Assembly (NCBI GenBank): GCA_020310875.1
Contig: CM035415.1
Span: 195,461,932-195,525,931 of the forward strand
DNA length: 64,000 nt
DNA from: Ceratopteris richardii
Lineage: Eukaryota; Streptophyta; Polypodiopsida; Polypodiales; Pteridaceae
Reading direction: 5' to 3'
A program made the translations under genes and the position numbers. The notes beneath the pieces were generated by a model. The model did no database searches. It was not told the origin of the DNA and saw only the letters and a list, made by a program, of their open reading frames with translations. Position 1 is the first letter of the stretch. Each line of letters opens with the position of its first letter. Of this stretch, positions 34,299 through 46,116 are shown piece after piece.

Positions 34299-35342
34299 TG
34301 TTGGGAGAGGATGGTTGGATGCACTCAGAGATTGAGTAGGTGCTGCTAACCCTGCTTCACACCAGCCCTCTTTGACTCCAGGAATGCTTAGTACACTTGA
34401 TTAGCTTCCAAATGATACCAAGAAAGCATATATGTACTTTGCAAATGATATGTGTAATGATCAAATCAAAACAGACTACTTGAGACTTCAAAAATCCAAG
34501 AAAACTTGCTATTTTTGTATTGACACCTGCTCAGTCTTTCACTCAGTATGACAAGCACACTTACAATTGATCAAATTCCTTCTGGACATTAACAAGCTAC
34601 CATTTGCAAGTGGAATGAGAAGAAATGACAAACTATACTCTGAGAAAGAAGTTTAGCAAAATTATATGTACCCCCGACTTTTTAGGAACTCTGCAGAAAA
34701 ATACCAGAGACCCCTTCGAGCGAGATTCCGAGATGACTGATTCAATGACCTTCAAATTTTGTAGGCATGTAGTATGCTTGGAGCTGGTTCCAACAAGCTT
34801 TGAATCACTTGATTTGGTTCAGTAGGCACTGAGATATGCCTCTTGGACGTTGACAGACTTGGAGAAGATAACTCAGAAAATCACAGAGATAATGAATGTG
34901 ACTCTTTCTATTAATTCACATGAATGTACAATCTCATTGGCTTGATAGATGTAGCCTAATGAGTTGGAGATGTGTAGGCTATAGTGTAGCACTCACACAC
35001 TCAGAGATATTGAAAAATGGAGCTCGGGAGTTCACTCTCTATCCCGCGAGTTTTTTACATTGACTTTTATATGTGATGGAGATGCATTTGAATTTCAAAT
35101 TCAAACTAGGGCTCCCTAGAATCTCTCCTCTAAAGGTAGAGAGATATTCTCTCCACTTACACCATCCATTTTCCACGAATCTAAACAAGTAGGTGTGTAT
35201 ACATAAATGCCAAGTCATTTAGACTTTTACAAGGAGTAAAATGGTAATAGTTCATAAGCATAAGTTCCTATGACTCTTGCTTCATGTAGAGATATCCTTC
35301 AAGGGTTCCAAGCCAAAGGTGAAGGCTTGAATTGCACCAATA
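34299..35342 (-). repeat. 3' LTR of element E
   Basis: It begins TGTTGGGAGAGGATGG and ends GCACCAATA, where the partner LTR ends CAACA. It lacks 12 bases present at about 39930-39945 of the partner (ATATTAAATTAGCT region). No coding content. Confidence 0.95.
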
Positions 35343-35383
35343 GCTCCCCCTCAAGCCAAACACTTTGGCTTAAGTCTTCATCT

Positions 35384-38300
35384 TCAATCTTCAATCACAT
35401 CCTGCAATCCAATCATGGATTTGAATCTGCATAACTTGTTTCCATCCAAAGCTTTTGTAAGTAAATCTGCACATTGCATATTAGTAGACACATAAGTCAA
35501 TTGAATGTCTTTGCTTAGCAACTTTTCTCTCACATAGTGGTAATGAACCTCTATGTGTTTGGTTCTAGCATGAGATATTGGATTAGCTGCAAGGTGAAGA
35601 GAGCTTGTGTTATCTCCAAAGATAATTGGAGGTCTAGTGTATAGACCTAATTCTGTATACAAAAAATTCAACCAGATAGCTTCTTGAGTGGCATTGGCTA
35701 GCCCTCTATACTCTGCTTCAGTAGATGACAAAGCCACTGTTGGTTGTTTCTTGGCTGACCAAGAAATAGGTTTATCACCTGCAAAACATATGTATCCTGA
35801 TGTGCTCCTCCTATCATCCTTGCATCCTGCCCAATCTGCATCTGAATATACTTTAATGTCAATATCTGATGTATAAGGAAAGTACAAACCATGGTTCTGA
35901 GTTCCCTTTAGATACTTCAAGATCTTCTTTGCTGCCTCTAGGTGAGGTACCCTTGGTTTGTGCATGAATTGGCTTAGCACACTAACTCCATATGCTATGT
36001 CAATTCTGGTTAAGGTAGCATAATTCAAACTACCTACCATACTTTGATATCCTGTAATGTCTTGGACTTCATCACCTTCATGAGCACTAAGCTTTAGGTT
36101 GACCTCCATTGGAGTACTTGAGATTTTAGCATCCTGCAAATTAAACTTCTTCACAATGTCCTGTACATACTTCTTTTGAGTGATATATATACCTGAATTA
36201 GTGTAAACTAACTCAAGACCTAAGAAGTATTTCAATAATCCAAGATCATTGATCTTGAACTCCTTCATCATCTGTCCTTTGATGCTTCTAATACCATTGA
36301 CATCATTGCCTGTAATGATGATGTCATCAACATAAACACACAAGTAGATTACCTCTGTACTACTCCTCTTTATGAATAGAGAAGTGTCTTCTTTACTCAT
36401 CACAAATCCTTGGTCTTGGAGATATGTTGTCAACCTGTAATTCCATGCTCTAGGTGCCTGCTTCAATCCATATAGAGCCTTCTTCAATTTACAAACATAA
36501 TTTACCTTCTTGGGATCTTCATAGCCAGGTGGTTGTGACATGTAGACTTCTTCAGATATCCATCCATTCAAGAAAGCATTCTTGACATCTAATTGGTACA
36601 TGTTCCAATTCTTGGATGCAGCTATACTCACTAGTACTCTGATTGTTGGCATTTTAGCCACAAGAGAAAATGTCTCCTCATAATCAATGCCTTGGGTTTG
36701 TGCAAAGCCCTTGGCTACCAACCTAGCTTTGTACCTGTTGATTGTTCCATCCGAGTTTCTCTTTAGTTTGTAGATCCATCTGGATCCTATCACCTTCATA
36801 GAGTCCTTCTTGGGTACCAAGTCCCATGTGTCACTCTCCTTGAGAGCTTCTATTTCTTCATCCATAGCTCCTTTCCATTCTGGTTTGGTGATTGCCTCTT
36901 CATATGTACCTGGTTCTTCGTTCAACAAATCCTTTGCAAGATATACAGAATGCTTAGTTACAAGAGATGTGTCATACCCAAATCTGATTGGTCTTTTACT
37001 TTCTCTCAGAGATCTCCTAATTGACTGATTTGAGGATTCTGGAATATCCTCTAGCTGCTTCATCTTCATCTTTCCTTTGGACTTCCATGCTTTGAATTCC
37101 TCAAGGTTGATTGTGTCATCATCCTCTGAACTTGGATCTTCTTCCTTGCTTGGTTCTTCTTTGATTAGCTTTGGAAACTCCTCTTGCAAATCATAAGGTA
37201 GACTAACCTTCCTGCATTCATTCTCATACCATGAGTCATTCTCATCAAAGATGACATCTCTGCTTACCTTGAAGCCTTTGTTGGTTGGGTTGTAGAATCT
37301 GTACCCTTTTTGGTTCAAGTCATAACCGATGATGATACATTTTTCAGCTTTAGGGTCTAGCTTTCCCCTTACGTGTGAGGGAATATGCACATATGCAATA
37401 CAACCAAAGATTTTGCAATGATCCAATGATGGTCTCTTACCATGCCAAGCTTCATATGGTGTCATTCCATAAAGTGTCTTTGATGGCAACCTGTTAATGA
37501 GATAGGTGGTAGTAGATACACTCTCTGCCCAAAGATAATTTGGCAATTTCTTTTCATTAAGCATAGACCTAGCTGTTTCAACAATAAGCCTATTTCTTCT
37601 TTCAGCTAACCCATTTTGTTCAGGTGAGTACCTTGTAGTTATCTCCCTTTTGATGCCTCTTTCCTGCAAGAAGTCTTCAAACTCATTGGAGAAGTATTCT
37701 CCTCCTCCATCTGACCTTAGCCTCTTCAAGTTTCTTCCTGTTTGATTTTCAACAAGTGCAAGATACCTCTTGAAACAATTAAACACTTCATCTTTATGCT
37801 TCATAAAGTATAAGACAGTCCATCTGCTATAATCATCAATGAAGGACACATAGTACCTTGATCCTGAAATAGAGGGATCCTTGCTAGGTCCCCAAACATC
37901 TGTGTGTACCAAGTCTAGGTAGTCTTCATGCATGAAACCTTTCCTTGAGTAGGGCAACTTGTGAGACTTACCAAACTGACAAGCACTACACTTGTAAATC
38001 ATATGTTGCTTGGATACATTAGGTATCCCAAGCACACATTGATCCCTGCACATTTGCTTTAGGGTTCTTTCACCTATGTGACCTAACCTCTTGTGCCATA
38101 TTTCTAACTCTGAAAGTGTTTGATCCTTGTAATTGTATAAAGCAATGTTTTTGGTGTCTTCTAGCTCAAAAGTAAATAATCTACCTGATTTCTCTCCCTT
38201 GGCTATCCTTTTGAATCCATGTCTTGGGTCCTCCACATATGCTCCATGTTGATTGAACTTGACCTGTAAACCTTTCTCCACAATCTGACCAACACTCATT

Positions 38301-39610
38301 AGGTTCTTGGTAATGGTTGGTACATAAAGTACCCTTCTCAATAGGTTTTGGTTACCATCACAAGTTTTTACATTTCCGATCTTTACAACAGAATGTTTAG
38401 TATCATCACCTGTCTGTACCTGATGTTTGCCCTTGGGTTCTTCCAAATCGGAGAGTAGTGCCACATTACCAGCTACATGGTTAGAACACCCTGAATCAAT
38501 ATAAAATAAATGATCATCATTTGTACCTGCCTTGGAGGTCATATTCATGATCAATAGGGAGTCATCTTGCTCCTCTGTGTAGTTGTTGTAGTCCTTTCTA
38601 TTTCTGAATCCACCTTGGTAGTTACCATTGTGGTTGTGGTTGTAATTGTTGTTGTACTGATTGTTGTATCCGTTGTAGCCTTGGTGTTGGTTGAATCTAC
38701 CTCTACCTTGAGAGTATCCACCTCTTTGATAGCCTCTTCCTCTCTGATTCTTATAATTTCTGTAGCACTCATCTGTGGTATGGTTAGACAATCCACAAAT
38801 GTTGCATGGTGATGAGTTGTAGGGTCTCCCCCTACCTTGCTTACCTCCTCTGCCCCTGCCTCTTGAAGATCTACCTCTCCCTGCATAATTAGCTTGGGAG
38901 GTAGAGCCTTCTTCTTCTTGCTTCTTCCCTTTACCTTTATCCTTAACTTTCTTATCAGTATATAGAGCAGAGGGGTTATTACCTTTTGATTGATCTCCAA
39001 CCTTTGTAAACTTTGCTTCATGTGTGAATAGTTGGCCCATGAGAGTTGTGAGATCTGGGGTATGCATGTCCATGTAGAGATCCATTGCAGTGGTGAAGCT
39101 CTCCCACTTATCATCTGCCTTTAGTCCATTGGTTACTTGCCTTACTATTTGTTCCTCTTCAATCTCCTCTCCAATGCTTGCTAATTGGTCTGCCACATCC
39201 TTGATCTTGGTCACAAATTCTGAGACTGATTGCTTTGGTTGCTTCCTAAGGGTTGTGAATTCAATCCACAATTGATTCTTTCTGGCCCTTGTGTTAGAAG
39301 AAAAGTGTGATAACAAGGTTTCCCAAGTCTCTTGGGAAGTCTTACAATTCCTGATGTGAGGTAAAAGGAAATCAGATATAGAGTTAAGAAGATAAGACCT
39401 TGCCAAAGCATCTTTTGCACACCATGTGTTGAGCCTCTCTTGTTCATCCTTGGTGGGTAGTCCTCTAGCTTTGAATGAGGGCAATTCCTCATCTCCTGAG
39501 ATGAATCCAAATAAGCTTCTTCCTTGTAGATAGGTCTTCATCCTTAGAGACCAAGCTTGGTAATTGTTCCTGTCCAATTTGTCAATGAATGAAGGAAAAC
39601 CATCTCCCAT
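35384..39610 (-). CDS. Copia gag-pol polyprotein of element E, 1408 aa, full length
   Basis: A single open frame from MGDGFPSFIDKLDRNNYQAW. Gag occupies about residues 1-260 with a Lys/Gly/Asn-rich tail. The zinc knuckle CNICGLSNHTTDEC is at 269-282. The protease active site is DSGCSNH (372-378). Integrase has an HHCC finger (HKRLGH ... CSACQFGK, about 505-550) and the catalytic triad D571, D634, E670 with 35 residues between the last two. RT has WIYKLKRNSDGTINRYKARL and YVDD at 1093-1096. RNase H has YSDADW from 1255, STEAEYR, and HARTKHIEVHYHYVRE near the end. All catalytic residues are present. The ATG lies only ten bases after the PBS, so the 5' UTR would be almost wholly LTR. One frame for all products is usual for copia. 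Confidence 0.97.
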   Translation of the reverse strand: MGDGFPSFIDKLDRNNYQAWSLRMKTYLQGRSLFGFISGDEELPSFKARGLPTKDEQERLNTWCAKDALARSYLLNSISDFLLPHIRNCKTSQETWETLLSHFSSNTRARKNQLWIEFTTLRKQPKQSVSEFVTKIKDVADQLASIGEEIEEEQIVRQVTNGLKADDKWESFTTAMDLYMDMHTPDLTTLMGQLFTHEAKFTKVGDQSKGNNPSALYTDKKVKDKGKGKKQEEEGSTSQANYAGRGRSSRGRGRGGKQGRGRPYNSSPCNICGLSNHTTDECYRNYKNQRGRGYQRGGYSQGRGRFNQHQGYNGYNNQYNNNYNHNHNGNYQGGFRNRKDYNNYTEEQDDSLLIMNMTSKAGTNDDHLFYIDSGCSNHVAGNVALLSDLEEPKGKHQVQTGDDTKHSVVKIGNVKTCDGNQNLLRRVLYVPTITKNLMSVGQIVEKGLQVKFNQHGAYVEDPRHGFKRIAKGEKSGRLFTFELEDTKNIALYNYKDQTLSELEIWHKRLGHIGERTLKQMCRDQCVLGIPNVSKQHMIYKCSACQFGKSHKLPYSRKGFMHEDYLDLVHTDVWGPSKDPSISGSRYYVSFIDDYSRWTVLYFMKHKDEVFNCFKRYLALVENQTGRNLKRLRSDGGGEYFSNEFEDFLQERGIKREITTRYSPEQNGLAERRNRLIVETARSMLNEKKLPNYLWAESVSTTTYLINRLPSKTLYGMTPYEAWHGKRPSLDHCKIFGCIAYVHIPSHVRGKLDPKAEKCIIIGYDLNQKGYRFYNPTNKGFKVSRDVIFDENDSWYENECRKVSLPYDLQEEFPKLIKEEPSKEEDPSSEDDDTINLEEFKAWKSKGKMKMKQLEDIPESSNQSIRRSLRESKRPIRFGYDTSLVTKHSVYLAKDLLNEEPGTYEEAITKPEWKGAMDEEIEALKESDTWDLVPKKDSMKVIGSRWIYKLKRNSDGTINRYKARLVAKGFAQTQGIDYEETFSLVAKMPTIRVLVSIAASKNWNMYQLDVKNAFLNGWISEEVYMSQPPGYEDPKKVNYVCKLKKALYGLKQAPRAWNYRLTTYLQDQGFVMSKEDTSLFIKRSSTEVIYLCVYVDDIIITGNDVNGIRSIKGQMMKEFKINDLGLLKYFLGLELVYTNSGIYITQKKYVQDIVKKFNLQDAKISSTPMEVNLKLSAHEGDEVQDITGYQSMVGSLNYATLTRIDIAYGVSVLSQFMHKPRVPHLEAAKKILKYLKGTQNHGLYFPYTSDIDIKVYSDADWAGCKDDRRSTSGYICFAGDKPISWSAKKQPTVALSSTEAEYRGLANATQEAIWLNFLYTELGLYTRPPIIFGDNTSSLHLAANPISHARTKHIEVHYHYVREKLLSKDIQLTYVSTNMQCADLLTKALDGNKLCRFKSMIGLQDVIED

Positions 39611-39620
39611 GTTACCTTAT

Positions 39621-39634
39621 TTGCTCTGATACCA
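39621..39634 (-). promoter_or_regulatory. Primer-binding site of element E
   Basis: The minus strand reads TGGTATCAGAGCAA, complementary to the 3' end of plant initiator tRNA-Met. It lies one base from the 5' LTR and ten bases from the polyprotein start codon. Confidence 0.95.
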
Positions 39635-39635
39635 T

Positions 39636-40693
39636 TGTTGGGTGAGGATGGTTGGATGCACTCAGAGATTGAGTAGGTGCTGCTAACCCTGCTTCACACA
39701 AGCCCTCTTTGACTCCAGGAATGCTTAGTACACTTGATTAGCTTCCAAATGATACCAAGAAAGCATATATGTACTTTGCAAATGATATGTGTAATGATCA
39801 AATCAAAACAGACTACTTGAGACTTCAAAAATCCAAGAAAACTTGCTATTTTTGTATTGACACCTGCTCAGTCTTTCACTCAGTATGACCAGCACACTTA
39901 CAATTGATCAAATTCCTTCTGGAAATATTAAATTAGCTTAACAAGCTACCATTTTCAAGTGGAATGAGAAGAAATGACAAACTATACTCTGAGAAAGAAG
40001 TTTAGCAAAATTAGATGTACCCCCGACTTTTTAGGAACTCTGTAGAAAAATACCAGAGACCCCTTCGAGCGAGATTTCTCCGAGATGACTGATTCAATGA
40101 CCTTCAAATTTTGTAGGCATGTAGTATGTTGGAGCTGGTTCCAACAAGCTTTGAATCACTTGATTTGGTTCAGTAGGCACTGAGATATGCCTCTTGGAAG
40201 TTGACAGACTTGGAGAAGATAACTCAGAAAATCACAGAGATAATGAATGTGACTCTTTCTATTAATTCACATGAATGTACAATCTCATTGGCTTGATAGA
40301 TGTAGCTTAATGAGTTGGAGATGTGTAGGCTATAGTGTAGCACTCACACACTCAGAGATATTGAAAAATGGAGCTCGGGAGTTCACTCTCTATCCCGCGA
40401 GTTTTTTACATTGACTTTTATATGTGATGGAGATGCATTTGAATTTCAAATTCAAACTAGGGCTCCCTAGAATCTCTCCTCTAAAAGTAGGGAGATATTC
40501 TCTCCACTTACACCATCCATTTTCCACGAATCTAAACAAGTAGGTGTGTATACATAAATGCCAAGTCATTTAGACTTTTACAAGGAGTAAAATGGTAATA
40601 GTTCATAAGCATAAGTTCCTATGACTCTTGCTTCATGTAGAGATATCCTTCAAGGGTTCCAAGCCAAAGGTGAAGGCTTAAATTGCACCAACA
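39636..40693 (-). repeat. 5' LTR of element E
   Basis: It begins TGTTGGGTGAGGATGG and ends CACCAACA. This copy should contain the active promoter. I do not mark a TATA box because none is unambiguous. Confidence 0.95.
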
Positions 40694-43600
40694 CTTTAAA
40701 CCATATAATGACTTCTTTAACCTGCACACCTGGTTCTCATGCCCTTCTTGCATAAAGCCACAGGGCACTTCTTCATGCAAGTCACGATTTAGAAATGCTA
40801 TTTTAATGTCCAAATGATGTACATTCCAACCATGATGAGATGCAAGTGCATAGATGCTACAAACAATAGTCATTCGACAAGTAGGAGCAAAGGTTTCATA
40901 AAAATCAATGCCTCTCTCTTGTGCATAACCCTTTGCAACAAGCCTAGCCTTATAACTGTCAATTGTTCCACCAGGTTTATGCTTCAGCTTGTATATCCAC
41001 TTAGTGTCAATGGCTCTCTTGCCAAGAGGCCAGTCACATAAAGACCAGGTAACATTTTTGATGATAGCATCATACTCAGATTGCATTATAGCCATCCAAT
41101 GTTCAGAATTTTGGGGCTTCATCAAACAAAACAGGTTCAGTCTCATCCTAGAGACTAGATGCAGCCATAGCATAGCAACCTGATCCAAAAAGGCACTATG
41201 AGAGCCTAAACGAGTACGATATGACAAAGGTGCATCTAATTTGCTATCACACAAAGTCTGCACCAGCCATTTTGGCATAATTTTTACCTGCTCAATATCA
41301 ACTCTCTCATCAACAAGTGCATCATGTAAATCTGCATAAAAAATGGGATGATTAACATCATCATATGAAACCTGCTAAGCCTGAGAAGTTGCCTCATTAG
41401 GACGAGCACTAGATTCTCCACCTATAAAAAGAGGCAAGAAAGTATCATACATGTCTTTGGAGCTAACAGATGTCTCCTTAGTACATGAAAGTAAGGGCTG
41501 AATAGCATCTTCCACAGAAACAACATCACGGCTAACCAGAATGCATTTAGCCTATGGATGATACAAACGATAGCCTTTGCTTTCAGAACTGTACCCAACA
41601 AAAATACATTTTACTACTTTATCATCCAATTTCTTGCGATGTTGTTCAGGCTTTAGTGCATATGCCAGACAACCAAAAACACGCACATGAGCAACAGATG
41701 GCTTGCGACCATGCCAAGCCTCATATGGAGTGATAGACTGCAATGCTTTGGTGGGATACCTGTTAAGTACATATGTTGCACACATAACAGACTCAAGCCA
41801 AAAACTATGTGGTAAAGCCTGATTCTTGACCATACACCTCGCCATCTCCATGAGTGACCTATTCTTTCGTTTAGCAACTCCATTCTGTTGAGATGTATAC
41901 GACACTATACACTGATGTTTCATCCCACGTTCAGCTAGAAATGCATTAAAGTCAGAGGACATATATTCCCCCCTCGATCAAAATGGAGGGTGCCCATTTT
42001 ACATGCTAATAGATTTTCAACCAAAACCAAAAACTATTTGAAGCACATAAACACTTTGGAATTTGCTTTGAGTGGATATACCCATGCATGCTTAGAAAAG
42101 TCATCAATGAAAGTCACGAAGTAAAGATAGTTTCCAAAAGAAGGTGTCTTCATAGGACCACAAACATCACTATGTAAAAGCAACAATTTTTGAGTAGCCT
42201 GAACCTAACCATCTTTTGGAAAGGAGGAATGCTGCATTTTGCCCAAAATATAGTCTTCACAAACATGTTTTTTGAGTGCCTCAAGTTTGGGCAAAGAGGA
42301 CACCATTTCAGATTTCTGTAGGCATAGCAAACTAGCAAAATTCAAATGACCAAAGCATGCATGCCAAAGCTTTGCATCTGACATAGCCTGAGAATCATGT
42401 ATTGCATGTGCCAAATCATTTATAGATCTTTAATAGTCTATGAGCTTCTATAGCCCATGACATAAATGCCAGAAGCAATAATGCCATCACCATTTGACAG
42501 ATCATGAACTGTACATCTATCCTCAACAAATTTCACAACCAAGCCAATCTTGGCTAATGCATAAAAGTGATAATAGATCTTTCTTGATCTGTGGCACAAA
42601 CAAAGCATCTGACAAAGTAAAAGAACTACCATCAACAGTAGTCAAAATGATCTTACCAACTCCCATAATAGGATAAGAGGAGTTGTTGGCACATGTAACA
42701 GTATTCCTTGTAGGGGTAGACTCGAGTGAAGAGAAGAAATTGCGCTGCGAGGTAATATGTTTGGTCACCCCACTATCAAAGTACCAAACATCTGAGTCTA
42801 TTGCAGACATGCTCTGCTCATGAGAAGCTAGGTCAAAACTACAAACAATAGTAAACACCCATTCTTCATCCCCACAAGATTAGCAGACTTTGTTTTTGGT
42901 GTAGAGGCATCTACAACAACCATTCCAATGTCTTTCTTCTTTGCCTCTTTAGCAGCGAGTTTTAGACAACTCTTAATGACATGATCATTTGCTTTACAGT
43001 ATTTGCAAAACAATTTTTGCTTTTCTGATTTCTTCTCATCTTTGTCTTCCTTCTTCGAATGTGCAGCATTTGTAGATTTCTACTTACTAGTAGAAGAGAT
43101 CCATTTTGCTTTGCCCTTCTGACTTGCCAGAAAAGCTTGATCTACAACATGCATAATAGACTGTTCTGACTAGTATTCGTGCAACAAAATAGAAACTAGC
43201 TCTTCAAATGTTAAGGCATTTGGATTGCCTTTCATCATCAAATGAAGAGTAGAAGCAAAACTCTAATATGAGTCAGGTAGACCATTTAGAACAGTCTGCA
43301 CAAGTGAACTGTCAGGAAGGACTTCATCTACAGAAATCAACTGTTCCTTCAAATCCTTGATCTTTGTTAGAAAATGTCCATAGAATCACCTTCATTCATG
43401 TGCTCACTTTCCAACTATTTTTGGAGGTAAGCAACATGAGCCTCATTCCTAGCTGGGTACAATGTGGTAAGTGTATCCCAAGCATCCTTAGCTATTGTGC
43501 AAGAGCAAATGTGAGGAATAATGGCACATTTGATAGACAATGCTATCAATGAATGTGCTTGGGCATCTCTGCCATCCCAAAAATTTTTGTCTATAGTAGG

Positions 43601-43852
43601 TGCAACAGAAACAAGAACACGAATAGGAATCTGCAAAATATCACCACCTTCGACACCTTCTGCATCGGCTTCAGTACCTGCAGTTGTAACATTTGCAGGT
43701 GTGATAGGACCTTTTTCAACACCCTGCAGAATGTTGCACAGACCTTTTGCAACCAATACATGTCGCATCATATAAGCCCATAATGGGTAGTTGGTACCAT
43801 CTGACTTATCCTCAATGGCCAACATACAGAATACATCACTGCTTTCAGCCAT
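40694..43852 (-). pseudogene. gag to RT of copia D, right of the E insertion
   Basis: Gag starts at 43852 (MAESSDVFCMLAIEDKSDGT). A zinc knuckle CKYCKANDHVIKSC is encoded at 43007-42966. Protease has YFDSGVTKHITS (42775). The pre-integrase finger reads LWHACFGHLNFASL (42380). The integrase end has SQQNGVAKRKNRSLM (41880), in which the catalytic Glu position is Lys. RT reads WIYKLKHKPGGTIDSYKARL and DIKIAFLNRDLHEEV, stopping at KKSLYGLK (40700), where E begins. Frameshifts and stops separate the pieces. Confidence 0.88.
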
Positions 43853-44433
43853 GGCCAGTGACTAAAATACCTTGATGCAAAAAATTGACTGTATCTCAGA
43901 AAGTTGAACATGACTGCCCAGACGAATTATGTTAAACCTGTAGAAGACTTTGAGACGCTTATAATGGCAAACCGAAACAAGTATATACCTTTGGAACAAA
44001 AAGATGAAATAGCTTGTACAAGCACTGCGATAGTGCATTCGGAGGCTAAAATAAGGTCAGATTGCGATTTTGACACCACACAACGAAGTTGTTTTGATCT
44101 CTAAAACACCTTGAGTATGCTCACCAAAATTCATGCAATATCGAGATTGCAATCGAGAGGTGTCGATGATGCCCTAGATGAATCGGTGACCTTTGATACC
44201 AATTGTTGGAGTTAGATGTCTGCGAAAGCACACGAACATCACAAGGAAGAACAAACAACTTGGAACACAACACATAATATTGAATGTATTACCACTAGAA
44301 TGTACAAAGATAAGTAGCACATTAGGGCAATAGGCGTATATATAACCCGAGGGGAAAAAACCTCCTAAAGAGGGAAGAAAGTGCCTTGGCGGTGCTAATG
44401 TGTTCACACACATCATTACTAAATATATCAGCA
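43853..44433 (-). repeat. Leader, PBS and 5' LTR of copia D
   Basis: The leader (43853-44189) is homologous to that of N. The PBS reads TTGGTATCAAAGG on the minus strand (44190-44202), with two changes from the family sequence. The LTR spans 44204-44433 (230 bp, TGTTGGAGTTAGATG ... ATATATCAGCA). Confidence 0.9.
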
Positions 44434-45117
44434 CCTTTTGCATAGTCATTACCAACTACTACCTTGACATATTTTTCCATTGTTTCACTTTGACATACAC
44501 ATTTTCATATGAGCTCCTCAACATCCGCAAGGGTCATGCACCTTATAAGTTGGTATTTTCCATCTATCAATGGGCCATCAAGTAGGAGAAGAATTTACCA
44601 ACCTAAAGCTATCTTGCACCTCTTATGCCCACTTCATATGTATTGCATTACTTCTCTTGAGCTTGAATAACCTACGTTTGAAAGAATCACTACTATAGCT
44701 ATAAATATTTTTCTCATCATCAAGTCTATTATCCTCGTTATCATTTCTCCATAGTAGCTAGGCTATCAATGGGGAAAATCCCAATGATGCCACCTCCACT
44801 TTCGAGAGTAGCAATAGCTACATGCCCCAAAAATGAAGCATTCCAAAAGAATCCCTCAATTTATAATCCATCCTTTGCTACATTTAATAGATCATGAAAA
44901 AGGTCATTCCAATTAGCATTAGATGCCTGAGTAGGAGACTAGCTTAGTCGCCCATGGGTTGACACAAATAGTTTGATTTCTTTCTCTATGATGATCTCCA
45001 ACTACTTTCTACATTTTGCATCCCTTCATGCACAAAGTCTCACCAGCTTACTCTTTGCTTCTCAGCATCCACACACACATGTCCTCATAGCTATTGAAGC
45101 ACCACCCATTGATCCAC
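44434..45117. other. Unassigned sequence between D and G
   Basis: AT-rich, with no long ORF. It is the left flank of element G and continues, across G, into 55657 onward. Short ORFs here show no motif. It may be old gypsy sequence, like the integrase remnant at 57.1-57.3 kb, but I cannot show that. Confidence 0.35.
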
Positions 45118-45726
45118 TTTTGGCTTACAAGTGGTAAGAAAGAGTAGACAAGCACAAAGGAGTAGTCATGCACAATCCGGCAACAAGGCCTAATCATTTT
45201 TCCATAAACTATTTCCAACTCAAGTGATTTTCATCACTACACAAACATTGTAAATCCCGTTTTTGGTAGAATATAATCCATTTTGTGAAAGTCGAGGAGT
45301 CCTCGAGGTTGACGAGTATTAGAATTAGCTACATACCAATTTTCATAATTTTTAGATTCTGTTTGAGCCCTCAAATAAGCTCTAGAACCTAATTTTGAAC
45401 TAGGCCGGACACTAGGTCTGGACAGGGCCAAAGCTAGTCAAAAAACTATAAATAGATCTAGAAAGCTCATTTTTGGAGGTAGATTGTTAGTGATTTGAGC
45501 TTGTGTAAGAGACTTTTTGACTAATGCAAAGAACTCCATTGTTCCTCTCCTTGTTCTTGCCTTGTGTGCGCGTGTGTGTGTATATGTGTGCATGTTTGTG
45601 TGCTTCTCACTCACACACTTGTGCCATCACTTGCTCATAGTCTTCATACTAGTCCTCATGTCTCCACGGCTTGACAATTATGAGGTGGATCCCTCACATT
45701 GGTACTTGCCATTGTGCTAGAGTGAC
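45118..45726 (+). repeat. 5' LTR of element G
   Basis: It aligns with 55057-55656 throughout (for example GGCTTACAAGTGGTAAG and GAGGAGTCCTCGAGG). The first bases read TTTTGGC, where the 3' copy has TGTTGGC, so the terminal G has mutated. A TATAAATAGATCTAG box (about 45448) is a good core-promoter candidate. A GT-rich stretch lies at 45565-45602. Confidence 0.9.
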
Positions 45727-45733
45727 ACCAAAT

Positions 45734-45752
45734 TTGCTGCCGTTGTCGGGGA
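45734..45752 (+). promoter_or_regulatory. Primer-binding site of element G
   Basis: The sequence TTGCTGCCGTTGTCGGGGA differs at a few bases from the TGGCGCCGTTGCCGGGGA site (tRNA-Asp type) of Athila-like plant elements. Confidence 0.75.
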
Positions 45753-46116
45753 GAGAGCTTCGAGGACGAGCATGTGATGGTAAGACGTATAGTTGAGCCA
45801 TTGGAGTCACAGGTAATATCCTTAATTTTCCTTATTTTTCTTCATTTATCTTGTTTTTTTTGCATCACCATCATCATCCTCACCATCTCATACCTCCATC
45901 TCCATCTTCACAAAAAATTTATTTTTTTGGTCATATTCCCCTACCCACCTCATTTCCCTCATTTACTTGTGAGGGAGAGCGAGAGAGAGAGCTTGTGCGT
46001 GATCTATTTTTGTGTGTTTTTTGAGCTTTTTCTGTAGGTTCTTGTTGTACCACCATCTCTAGCAACTTGTGCAGGTACGCCAGAACTTTGCACAAGTCTC
46101 GGGACGATGACCTCTG
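45753..46116 (+). other. Leader of element G
   Basis: Untranslated leader with a short start (MVRRIVEPLESQ, 45774). It has pyrimidine-rich and CAT/CAC-rich tracts and a GA-rich run (45972-45993). It is interrupted by copia J at 46117. Confidence 0.55.

Larger units (their letters stand above)
34299..40693 (-). mobile_element. Young, apparently intact Ty1/copia element E (6.4 kb)
   Basis: It is bounded by target duplications CTTTA (34294-34298 and 40694-40698) inside the RT of element D. LTRs are 1044 bp (34299-35342) and 1058 bp (39636-40693). By eye they differ at roughly 15 sites plus two small indels, so the insertion is recent. PBS TGGTATCAGAGCAA lies at 39621-39634, one base inside the LTR, and a polypurine tract TTGAGGGGGAGC at 35343-35354. 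One unbroken polyprotein frame lies between. It may still be able to move. Confidence 0.95.

Noticed and set aside
38551..39114. 187-codon antisense-frame ORF inside element E
   Set aside because: It overlaps the intact polyprotein in another frame on the same strand. Thr-rich composition is a by-product of the Asn/Gly-rich gag tail.
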